This document shows, in pieces, positions 1 through 5,065 of a DNA stretch of 5,065 nucleotides; position 1 is the first letter of the stretch, and each line of letters starts with the position of its first letter. The notes below the pieces were generated by a model. That model saw only the letters and a list, made by a program, of their open reading frames with translations. It did not search any database and was not told where the DNA came from. Source of the DNA: Victivallales bacterium (GTDB lineage Bacteria; Verrucomicrobiota; Lentisphaeria; Oligosphaerales; Oligosphaeraceae); contig JAFZZD010000611.1 in the NCBI GenBank assembly GCA_017615955.1, positions 1 to 5,065 of the forward strand, given 5' to 3'. The translations under genes were made by a program, and so were the position numbers.

Positions 1-473
1 ATAAGCAAGGACTTGAGGATTTGCGCTAGCAGGGCATTGCGGTGCTCGGAAGCTGCACTGTCCTGGCTTGACCGCTGCATCTTGAAGACGCGGAAAAGCG
101 TGCGCGCCATGAGCATCACATTCATGCTGCCGCCGCCATGAAAGTACTCTGGTATTGCATCAAGTCCAGGATACTGTACTTGCCCTCGCCTGTCAAGAGT
201 GTCGAAGTGGAACCAGTGTATCTTGAGCGGATTGTCAGGATCCTGCTCCACTGCGTAGGAATGGCTGGGTCTCATCCAGATGCATCTGCCAGAGCATAGT
301 TCAGCAGGGCCGTCCCTTAGTTCTATCTGGCCATGACCTTCCATTATCACCCACAAATCCTGGTCAGTCAGCATTTTGTGCTGCCAGGTATGGGAATACT
401 TCATTCCAGACCGCCAGCAGGAATACCCAGCCGTATTGAAACGAACATGGCTTTGTTCTAGGTCAAATGCCAT
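1..473 (-). CDS. AraC-family transcriptional regulator, N-terminal cupin half (partial, runs off the left edge)
   Basis: The frame is open from the ATG at 473 to the window edge, giving 157 residues. Residues about 20-92 look like the AraC-type effector-binding cupin: a first strand with LWVIMEGHGQIEL (40-52), then GRCIWMRPSHSYAVEQ (62-77) and KIHWFHFD (84-91), the usual pattern ending in a W-x-H-F strand. Residues about 117-157 are helical and match the linker between the cupin and the HTH domain. AraC regulators are usually about 270-300 residues, so the two HTH motifs (roughly 120 residues) should lie outside the window. The start is fixed by GGAGGAG six bases upstream. The stop codon of the preceding gene is one base before this ATG, so translation is probably coupled. 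As the last gene of a sugar-type operon it probably senses the pathway's sugar and controls this operon; that role is inferred. Without the HTH the family call rests on the cupin and context. Confidence 0.8.
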   Translation of the reverse strand, partial: MAFDLEQSHVRFNTAGYSCWRSGMKYSHTWQHKMLTDQDLWVIMEGHGQIELRDGPAELCSGRCIWMRPSHSYAVEQDPDNPLKIHWFHFDTLDRRGQVQYPGLDAIPEYFHGGGSMNVMLMARTLFRVFKMQRSSQDSAASEHRNALLAQILKSLL

Positions 474-474
474 T

Positions 475-1203
475 TCAATCTCCTCCGCAAGCCAACTGCC
501 TCAAAACCTTCGCATCCTCAAAGAACTGCTCTTCGGAATTGCCTTTCACGAATTCCAGCAAGGCAGGGGCCTCCGCAGGTATTTCGGCCAGCAGTTTCCG
601 CCATTCCGCAATGCCCTCCACCAGAGGAAGGCGCTGCCCATTCTCGCATTGCTGCACATGCACAGCACGAATCCTGTCTTTTGGAAAACTTGCCAGTTCA
701 CTCAAGTTGTCGCTTAAGCGGGCATTTCGCTGGAAATAGCAGAAGAAATTGCCTTCTCCCACATCCTCCAGCAGCCTTGAAGCGGAGGCAGCCGTATCCG
801 TCAGCGTATTCTGATGCCATTCCGCCGCGACTTGCAATCCATTGCAGCGACGGCACAAGCCACGCAAGTTGGCGGCAATCTCACGCCGTGTTTCAGGCGG
901 ACATTCGGACGAACCCAATGTTCCAGCCCAGACACGTATCCACTGTGCGCCCAGAGCCGAGGCAGTCTCCGCAATCATGGTCGGCTCACAGTCTCCACGC
1001 CAATAACTACCATAGGCATAGACGCGCAATCCAGCGTCCCTTGTCGCCTGCCCAATGCGCTCCGCGGTCTTCAAGTCTCCTGGCACCACATGCACATCGC
1101 CGCCCCATTCAATGCCATCAAGCCCTGCCTCCACAGCCAATGCAATTATCCGCTCAAAGGGCAAGGCCCTGAATGTAACGCTAAGCAATCCCGTATGTCT
1201 CAT
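475..1203 (-). CDS. Sugar phosphate isomerase/epimerase superfamily protein (xylose-isomerase-like TIM barrel)
   Basis: This 242-residue protein has the repeated strand/helix pattern of the AP-endonuclease-2/xylose-isomerase-like TIM barrel. Visible landmarks are GLLSVTF (5-11) for strand 1, GLDGIEWGGD (27-36) with Glu32, GLRVYAYGSYW (58-68), IRVWAGT (89-95), VAAEWHQNT (125-133) with Glu128 and His130, FFCYFQ (153-158), IRAVHVQQ (178-185) with His182, and ALLEFV (214-219) with Glu217. Glu/His at strand ends are the usual divalent-metal ligands of the family. The place where many members carry a metal-binding Asp (GxxxDxxH region) here reads CYFQRN, so the site is not fully canonical. Members are typically 250-300 residues, so this one is short. 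Proteins of this family isomerise, epimerise or dehydrate sugars, keto-sugars or inositols in the cytoplasm; the substrate here is unknown. Start: I chose ATG at 1203, two bases after the upstream stop. A TTG at 1209 in the same frame overlaps that stop and has GAGGGG six bases ahead, so it is a real alternative (244 residues). Confidence 0.85.
   Translation of the reverse strand: MRHTGLLSVTFRALPFERIIALAVEAGLDGIEWGGDVHVVPGDLKTAERIGQATRDAGLRVYAYGSYWRGDCEPTMIAETASALGAQWIRVWAGTLGSSECPPETRREIAANLRGLCRRCNGLQVAAEWHQNTLTDTAASASRLLEDVGEGNFFCYFQRNARLSDNLSELASFPKDRIRAVHVQQCENGQRLPLVEGIAEWRKLLAEIPAEAPALLEFVKGNSEEQFFEDAKVLRQLACGGD
480..486 (-). promoter_or_regulatory. Ribosome binding site of the AraC-type gene
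   Basis: GGAGGAG on the minus strand, six bases before the ATG at 473. It lies inside the last codons of the upstream isomerase gene, whose TGA (477-475) falls between this site and the start codon (TGAAATG). The arrangement suggests translational coupling. Confidence 0.75.
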
Positions 1204-1205
1204 AA

Positions 1206-2252
1206 TCAAGCATTGCCCCTCGCCAGCTCGCCAGCCAAATCTATCATCCTAACCAGATTCTCCGTCTCATCCAGTGTATTCAGCAGCCTTTCGCCAGCGG
1301 TGATTGCCTTGTGGAGATTCTCATAATAGCGCGAAATAGGCGACTGCACCTCGGGTGTGGCGACCATTTCCTCCGTGAAGTCCACTTCTGCTGCAGGATA
1401 TGCCCTGCCTGGAGCCGCCAATTCCGAATGCAGTTCCTTGCCCTCTGCCAAATCACCTTTCAATGTGCGCACACGCCATGTGGTGCTTTTGAATGGAAGC
1501 ACGGCGCTGCCCCTGCTGCCGTATGCCGCAAAACTGAACATACGGTCTGCCGATGCCTGGTTTATGTCAATGTCCACAGTGACCTTGCCATACCGAATAA
1601 GCATCTTCACCACATCGTCCGCATCCCCTTTGCTCAGCACCCTGTCCGCCGTGCAAGCCAAAACCTTGCCAGGTCCGTCAAACAGGAAGTTGGCCTGGTC
1701 CACCATATGGCTTCCATAGTTCAGCAGCATGCCGCCGCCATTCTTCCTTAGCGCCTGCCAGTCATTGCGGAACGTGAAGTTCTCCCTCAGTATCTTCACC
1801 AAAAACACATCGCCTATCTCGCCAGAATGAATCATTTCCTTGAGGAAGAGCAGAGGGCCGCTGTATCGCGAAGGCTGGTACACCTCCAGAATCCTGCCAT
1901 TCGCCTGCGCGGCAGTCCGCATCCGTAGAAGTTCCTGTATGTTCATGGCTGCAGGCTTGTCACAGAATACATTGCATCCATGCTCCAATGCCATGATCGA
2001 CTGCTCCGCATGGAAGCAGGTCGGGGACACTATCACCGCCAAGTCAAAGGCACCATTCCCCAATGCCTCCGCCAATGTACGATAGCCATTTATGCCGTAC
2101 TTCTCCTTGCATTCGGCAAGCCTTTCCTCAACAGGATCAATCACCGCGTCCACGCGATAGCCAGGATGCGCCATCAAGGCAGGAAGATGCGAGCTCCAGG
2201 CAATGCGCCCAAGCCCTACTACAACAACACTGAGCATATCTGTTTGCCGCAT
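1206..2252 (-). CDS. Gfo/Idh/MocA-family NAD(P)-dependent oxidoreductase
   Basis: This 348-residue protein has the normal length for a Gfo/Idh/MocA oxidoreductase. The N-terminal Rossmann fold shows VVVGLGRIA (10-18), the dinucleotide-binding glycine motif, then VDAVIDP (34-40), where the acidic Asp39 at the end of strand 2 favours NAD over NADP. VIVSPTCFH (73-81) and the family hallmark CDKPAAMN (97-104), with the conserved Lys99, follow. The C-terminal alpha/beta domain carries the signature NGGGMLLNYGSHMVD (171-185) with His182 and Asp185; Asn178 stands where many members have Asp. These enzymes oxidise a hydroxyl of a sugar, inositol or glycoside, or reduce the keto form, in the cytoplasm. 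The substrate is not recognisable here. Start: ATG 2252 has GGAG six bases upstream; a TTG at 2264 in frame overlaps that GGAG and is rejected. Its TGA lies next to the start of the isomerase gene, so the pair is co-transcribed and probably acts on the same compound. Confidence 0.9.
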   Translation of the reverse strand: MRQTDMLSVVVVGLGRIAWSSHLPALMAHPGYRVDAVIDPVEERLAECKEKYGINGYRTLAEALGNGAFDLAVIVSPTCFHAEQSIMALEHGCNVFCDKPAAMNIQELLRMRTAAQANGRILEVYQPSRYSGPLLFLKEMIHSGEIGDVFLVKILRENFTFRNDWQALRKNGGGMLLNYGSHMVDQANFLFDGPGKVLACTADRVLSKGDADDVVKMLIRYGKVTVDIDINQASADRMFSFAAYGSRGSAVLPFKSTTWRVRTLKGDLAEGKELHSELAAPGRAYPAAEVDFTEEMVATPEVQSPISRYYENLHKAITAGERLLNTLDETENLVRMIDLAGELARGNA

Positions 2253-2258
2253 ACAATT

Positions 2259-2262
2259 CTCC
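2259..2262 (-). promoter_or_regulatory. Ribosome binding site that decides the oxidoreductase start
   Basis: GGAG (GGAGA with the next base) on the minus strand, six bases before the ATG at 2252. It favours ATG 2252 over the in-frame TTG at 2264, because the TTG itself overlaps this site. Confidence 0.7.
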
Positions 2263-2290
2263 AAATAAGCGATACAACAAAATTGTGATA

Positions 2291-2319
2291 ATTATACACT
2301 AAAAACTGGCTTATGAAAA
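2291..2319 (-). promoter_or_regulatory. Probable sigma70-type promoter of the oxidoreductase-isomerase-AraC operon
   Basis: On the minus strand TTTTCA (2319-2314) and a perfect TATAAT (2296-2291) are separated by 17 bp. A start near 2284 would give a leader of roughly 32 bases before the ATG at 2252. The -35 matches TTGACA in four of six positions. A second TATAAT on the same strand at 2328-2323 has no good -35. The -10 region is embedded in GTG-N9-CAC and ACAA-N5-TTGT sequences (around 2274-2299) that could be regulator half-sites, but they are too weak to call an operator. Confidence 0.6.
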
Positions 2320-2408
2320 TGGATTATAGCCATGTTTTCATTGTGTTTTTGCACCTAGCGCCCCCAGACAATACGGACCATTGCTCCTCATATAGTGAAA
2401 CCAAATTG

Positions 2409-2443
2409 TGCAACATCAAACAGCGACATCGATGCTGGTTGCA
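2409..2443. repeat. Interrupted inverted repeat
   Basis: TGCAAC (2409-2414) pairs with GTTGCA (2438-2443), and inside it CAGC (2421-2424) pairs with GCTG (2434-2437) around a nine-base loop. The six bases ATCAAA (2415-2420) bulge on one side only. The arms total ten base pairs. No T-run follows on either strand, so it is not a terminator. It may be a regulator site or a fold in an RNA, or may be chance. Confidence 0.4.
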
Positions 2444-2466
2444 TGTTCGCACTAAGGCAACCTGAA

Positions 2467-2487
2467 TGGGTGCCGCATCGGCGCCCA
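2467..2487. repeat. Strong GC-rich hairpin, nine pairs with a three-base loop
   Basis: TGGGTGCCG (2467-2475) and CGGCGCCCA (2479-2487) form nine pairs, one of them a T-G wobble, around the loop CAT. The stem is very stable for its size and stands out in the intergenic region. No T-run follows it on the plus strand (ACATAAACG side) or the minus strand (TTCAGG side), so an intrinsic terminator is unlikely. An operator, or a structured end of an unrecognised transcript, is possible. Confidence 0.5.
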
Positions 2488-2515
2488 CATAAACGCCCTA
2501 GGCATATGGAAAAAT

Positions 2516-2555
2516 TGGGGAAGTGAACGAGTTTTGTTCCTTGCAAATCACCCCA
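2516..2555. promoter_or_regulatory. Imperfect dyad overlapping the copA -35, candidate operator
   Basis: TGGGG (2516-2520) faces CCCCA (2551-2555). Inside, AAG-T-GAAC (2521-2528, one bulged T) faces GTTC-CTT (2536-2542) around a seven-base loop. The right arm enters the proposed -35 of copA (TTGCAA, 2541-2546). A repressor bound here would block the promoter. The G4/C4 arms recall the G/C tracts of CsoR-type operators, but the spacing is much wider than in known CsoR sites, so the identity of any regulator is open. Confidence 0.3.
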
Positions 2556-2568
2556 CCTCAATTATAGT
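2541..2568 (+). promoter_or_regulatory. Candidate promoter of copA
   Basis: TTGCAA (2541-2546), a 16 bp spacer, then TATAGT (2563-2568). The -35 matches consensus at four of six positions and the -10 at five of six. A start near 2575 would leave a leader of about 43 bases before the ATG at 2618. The 16 bp spacer is ordinary and does not show the long spacer of MerR/CueR-type copper promoters. Confidence 0.45.
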
Positions 2569-2617
2569 GCCCTCAATCAAAAATCTGTGAAAATCTGCGG
2601 CAAGTTGTGGATGAATA

Positions 2618-5065
2618 ATGAAAAAATTAAAGTTTGACATAAGCGGGATGACCTGCGCGGCATGCCAGGCGCACGTCCAGAAGGCGGCCTCCTCCGTGCC
2701 AGGCGTGAGCAATGTGAATGTAAATCTGCTGCGCAATACGATGGAACTGGAATTGGACGAGGCCAAGGCAAATCCACAGGAAATATGCGCCGCCATCAAG
2801 AAGGCGGGCTATGGCGCCAGGGTTCAGGGAGAAAAGCCACAGGGAAACGATACGGCGCAAACCGAAATCGACAATCTCAAGGCCAGACTGCTGCCCTCTT
2901 TCATACTGCTTCTGCCGCTGGCATACCTGGGGCTATGGGGCTTGTTCAAGGGTCCCCTGCCCTACTTTCTCAATCCAGTGGCCGACAATGGCAGGTACGC
3001 AATGGTGAATGTGCTGGTGCAACTCATCATCTGCACAGCTATCCACATCATCAACCGCAACTTCTTCATAAATGGTCTCAAACGCCTTTTCCAAGGCAGC
3101 CCCAACATGGATACGCTGGTGGCAATGGGTTCTGGTGCTGGATACATCTACGGCATAGCCGCCATCTTCAGGCTAGCCTTGGCATTTGCCGCACCTGAAC
3201 GAAACTGGGAAGCCATCATGCACCTGGCAATGAACGTGTATCTGGATTCGTCAGGCATGATCGTGGTGCTGGTGACTTTCGGCAAATGGCTGGAGGCCCG
3301 TGCAAAAGGGCGCACAAGCGACGCCATAAGCCGACTTATGCAACTGGCTCCTGACACGGCCTCCGTCATGCGTGACAACAAGGAAATGGAAATCCCAGCC
3401 AGCGAAGTGGTGGTTGGGGACGTGGTGTTGCTGCGCCAGGGCGCACGCATACCCGTGGACGGCCTCATCATGGAAGGCACATCCTGGATTGACCAGTCGG
3501 CAATCACAGGTGAAAGCCTGCCAGTGGAACGGACAAAAGGGGACCAGGTCATCAGCGCCACACTAAACGGTTCTGGCTTCCTGACAGTCAAGGCGCTCCA
3601 TGTGGGCAAGGACACCACATTCTCAAAAATAATCGCCCTGGTTGAGGAGGCCGCAAACTCCAAGGCTCCCATCTCCAAGCTGGCAGACCGGGTGGCAGCC
3701 GTGTTCGTGCCAGCAGTGCTGGCAATCGCCGCAGTCGCGGCGGTGACATGGCTGTGCCTGGGACTGGGCTTCCCCTTTGCTTTGGAACGCGCCATTGCGG
3801 TCCTGGTCATAAGCTGCCCCTGCGCACTGGGACTTGCCACGCCCGTAGCCATAATGGTTGGCACAGGCAGGGCAGCCGAAATGGGCGTGCTTTTCAAGAA
3901 CGCCGAGGCACTGGAACTGCTGCACAAGGTGGATGTGATTCTTTTGGACAAGACTGGCACACTCACACAGGGGCAGCCCACGCTGACCGATTTGCTCCCG
4001 GCAGAAAACGTGTCCAAAGATGAATTACTGGCACTTGCAGCCGCAATCGAATATGGCTCGGAACACCCCCTGGCAAGGGCGGTCTGGAACTATGCAAACA
4101 AGGCAAAACTTGATATTCCGGACTCGTTTGAATTCCAGTCCACCGTTGGCAGCGGCGTTTCAGCACTGATTGACGAAAAACGCCACTACCTGGGCAACAA
4201 GAGGATGCTGGAAACACTGAATTTGCTGGACCGGCATTGGATGGCTACTGCGGAGAAACTGGCCAACGAGGGCAAGACACCGCTTTTCCTGGCGGTGGAA
4301 GGGCGCTTTCTGGGCATTCTGGCGGCGGCGGACATGCCCAAGCCCGGCGCAAAGGAGGCAATCCAGCACATTCACGCACTTGGCGTGGAAACCCATATCC
4401 TCACTGGCGACAATCAGTTCACGGCAAACGCAATCGCAAAACAACTGGGCGTGGACGTGGTGAAGGCGGAACTACTGCCACAGGACAAGGAAGCATACCT
4501 GCGCGAACTGCAATCCAAGGGCCATATCGTCGCCATGGTGGGGGACGGCATAAACGACGCGCCCGCCCTGGCCAGGGCGGATGTGGGCATCGCCATCGGC
4601 GCAGGTACAGACATTGCAATGGAGGCGGCGGACGTGGTGCTGGCGGGCAATGAACTCAATTCCGTGGCGGAGGCGCTGGAGCTGTCCCGCGCCACCTTGC
4701 TCAACATAAAGATGAACCTGTTCTGGGCATTCTTCTACAATGTATGCGGCATACCCATTGCCGCAGGTGTTCTATACAAGGCGGGGATTCTATTGAAGCC
4801 AGCCCTGGGCGCGGCGGCCATGAGCGCCAGCTCGTTCTGCGTGGTAAGCAACGCACTGCGCCTCAGGCTTTTCCATCGCAAAAAACAAAAGGAGACTACT
4901 ATGGCAAAGGAAGTAAAGCAAATCGTGTCAATCGAGGGAATGATGTGCCAGCACTGCGTCAAGCACGCCAAGGACGCCCTGGCGAAACTGCCTGGCGTGA
5001 TTTCGGTGGAAGTCTCCCTTGAGAACAAGAACGCAGTCCTCGTCTCCCAGGAAGGCATTTCACAG
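2618..5065 (+). CDS. copA: Cu(I)-exporting P1B-1 ATPase CopA with N-terminal HMA and fused C-terminal CopZ-like HMA (partial, open at the right edge)
   Basis: This inner-membrane pump exports Cu(I) from the cytoplasm using ATP. The frame gives 816 codons with no stop. N-terminal HMA: GMTCAAC (10-16), Cys13/Cys16 as copper ligands, domain to about residue 70. Membrane segments lie near 91-109, 127-146, 164-190, 203-224, 359-383, 390-414, 697-718 and 727-748. TGES (297-300) is the actuator loop; CPC (400-402) is the transport site; DKTGTLT (444-450) carries the phosphorylated Asp444; SEHPLA (481-486) holds the P1B nucleotide-site His483-Pro484; TGDN (596-599) and GDGINDAPAL (642-651) form the hinge. 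The full P1B-1 copper signature is present: N700-x6-Y707-N708-x4-P713 and M735-xx-S738-S739-x5-N745. After a normal CopA end (NALRLRLF, 745-752) a short basic linker leads into a second HMA starting at Met762. Start: a TGA in frame at 2612-2614 excludes anything longer; only a weak GGA (2609-2611) lies upstream. Silver may also be carried. Confidence 0.95.
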   Translation, partial: MKKLKFDISGMTCAACQAHVQKAASSVPGVSNVNVNLLRNTMELELDEAKANPQEICAAIKKAGYGARVQGEKPQGNDTAQTEIDNLKARLLPSFILLLPLAYLGLWGLFKGPLPYFLNPVADNGRYAMVNVLVQLIICTAIHIINRNFFINGLKRLFQGSPNMDTLVAMGSGAGYIYGIAAIFRLALAFAAPERNWEAIMHLAMNVYLDSSGMIVVLVTFGKWLEARAKGRTSDAISRLMQLAPDTASVMRDNKEMEIPASEVVVGDVVLLRQGARIPVDGLIMEGTSWIDQSAITGESLPVERTKGDQVISATLNGSGFLTVKALHVGKDTTFSKIIALVEEAANSKAPISKLADRVAAVFVPAVLAIAAVAAVTWLCLGLGFPFALERAIAVLVISCPCALGLATPVAIMVGTGRAAEMGVLFKNAEALELLHKVDVILLDKTGTLTQGQPTLTDLLPAENVSKDELLALAAAIEYGSEHPLARAVWNYANKAKLDIPDSFEFQSTVGSGVSALIDEKRHYLGNKRMLETLNLLDRHWMATAEKLANEGKTPLFLAVEGRFLGILAAADMPKPGAKEAIQHIHALGVETHILTGDNQFTANAIAKQLGVDVVKAELLPQDKEAYLRELQSKGHIVAMVGDGINDAPALARADVGIAIGAGTDIAMEAADVVLAGNELNSVAEALELSRATLLNIKMNLFWAFFYNVCGIPIAAGVLYKAGILLKPALGAAAMSASSFCVVSNALRLRLFHRKKQKETTMAKEVKQIVSIEGMMCQHCVKHAKDALAKLPGVISVEVSLENKNAVLVSQEGISQ
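4887..4894 (+). promoter_or_regulatory. Internal Shine-Dalgarno inside copA, upstream of the CopZ-like domain
   Basis: AAAAGGAG, followed by six bases (ACTACT) and an in-frame ATG at 4901. The site is read in frame as part of the linker Gln-Lys-Glu-Thr-Thr. The surrounding bases are A-rich and look unstructured, which favours ribosome access. It is clearly stronger than the site at the copA start codon. Whether ribosomes really initiate here is inference. Confidence 0.6.
4901..5065 (+). other. CopZ-like HMA copper-chaperone domain, C-terminal part of copA or separate internal-start product (partial)
   Basis: From Met762 of the CopA frame the protein reads like an independent CopZ/Atx1-type chaperone: MAKEVKQIVSIEGMMCQHC, with Cys777 and Cys780 as the Cu(I)-binding pair, then the helix VKHAKDALAKLPGV and strand ISVEVSLENKNAVL. 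The HMA fold is beta-alpha-beta-beta-alpha-beta over about 65-70 residues; 55 are visible, so the last helix and strand lie past the right edge. GMMC-x-HC differs from the GMTCAAC of the N-terminal HMA, so it is not a recent copy of it. A free product would carry Cu(I) to the pump; as a fused domain it would act as a regulatory or delivery domain. C-terminal HMA fusions to CopA occur in anaerobic Bacillota as far as I recall. Confidence 0.75.

Larger units (their letters stand above)
2253..2617. other. Divergent intergenic region, no gene seen
   Basis: These 365 bases separate the minus-strand sugar operon from copA. I find no tRNA, rRNA or small ORF with a ribosome binding site and family-like sequence. 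It holds one promoter for each direction and three inverted repeats (2409-2443, 2467-2487, 2516-2555), listed separately. It is more AT-rich at both ends than in the middle. The centre (about 2340-2510) is not explained by the two promoters and could contain regulator sites or a small transcript; nothing proves either. Confidence 0.6.

Noticed and set aside
376..1326. Several overlapping plus-strand open frames across the AraC and isomerase genes
   Set aside because: They are shadows of the minus-strand genes: no ribosome binding sites, compositionally biased translations (Pro, Ser, Gln, Arg, His), and full overlap with well-supported genes.
1311..2288. Plus-strand open frames opposite the oxidoreductase gene
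   Set aside because: The minus-strand protein has the family motifs; the plus-strand translations have none and start without ribosome binding sites.
2278..2299. TGTGA-like and ATAATTAT sequence that could be a CRP or Fur-type site near the sugar-operon -10
   Set aside because: The right half does not match TCACA and the palindrome is only eight bases of A/T, overlapping the -10 element itself.
2492..2509. CGCCCTAGGCATATGG, resembling the centre of a CsoR operator
   Set aside because: Only the CCTAGG core is symmetric. The flanking C and G tracts needed for a CsoR-type site are missing, and it lies well upstream of the proposed copA promoter.
2606..2614. TGTGGATGA, one mismatch from a DnaA box
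   Set aside because: A single near-match without a cluster or an AT-rich unwinding region is expected by chance, and it sits directly before a start codon.
2548..2860. Minus-strand open frames covering the copA promoter and start
   Set aside because: No ribosome binding site or recognisable family, and they overlap the HMA-encoding start of copA.
3148..4017. Long open frame (289 codons) on the minus strand opposite copA
   Set aside because: It is antisense to the catalytic core of a clear P-type ATPase. Its translation is rich in Ser, Ala and Thr with no recognisable motif, as expected from the reverse of a GC-rich gene.
4744..5022. Plus-strand frame of 92 codons overlapping the end of copA
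   Set aside because: It is the shifted frame of the CopA/HMA region, rich in Arg, Gly and Gln, with no domain. It matters only as the product of a possible slip at the A6 tract.

Overview
The window reads as bacterial DNA of moderate GC content, carrying two divergent transcription units separated by about 365 bases of non-coding DNA. The organism cannot be named from the sequence. The P-type ATPase has the sequence style and the N- plus C-terminal metal-binding-domain layout I associate with strictly anaerobic, often gut-associated bacteria (Clostridia and similar groups). A Gfo/Idh/MocA oxidoreductase, a sugar isomerase and an AraC regulator in one tight operon is typical of carbohydrate-scavenging Lentisphaerota/Victivallales or Paenibacillus/Clostridia-like organisms. 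This assignment is inference.

Left unit (minus strand, 2252 down to 1). Three genes are packed with almost no spacing: a Gfo/Idh/MocA-family NAD(P)-dependent oxidoreductase (1206..2252), a xylose-isomerase-like TIM-barrel protein of the sugar phosphate isomerase/epimerase superfamily (475..1203), and an AraC-type regulator whose cupin half is visible (1..473) and whose DNA-binding half lies beyond the left edge. A sigma70-like promoter (TTTTCA, 17 bp, TATAAT) sits just upstream of the first gene. The three probably form a small inducible sugar or polyol oxidation/isomerisation module with its own regulator; the substrate cannot be read from the sequence.

Middle (2253..2617). This divergent intergenic region holds the minus-strand promoter, a candidate plus-strand promoter (TTGCAA, 16 bp, TATAGT), and three inverted repeats, one of which overlaps the -35 of the plus-strand promoter. 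I see no tRNA, rRNA or convincing small ORF in it.

Right unit (plus strand, 2618 to the window end). One uninterrupted frame of 816 codons encodes a Cu(I)-exporting P1B-1 ATPase (CopA) with an N-terminal HMA domain. It then runs, without a stop codon, into a second HMA domain that looks like a complete CopZ chaperone. That C-terminal domain begins at an in-frame ATG (4901) preceded by AAAAGGAG at ideal spacing, a much better ribosome binding site than the one at the copA start itself. The locus may therefore make both a CopA-CopZ fusion and a free CopZ from one reading frame. This is the most interesting observation in the window. The frame is still open at the right edge, so the true C-terminus is not seen. 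No CsoR, CopY or CueR gene is visible.
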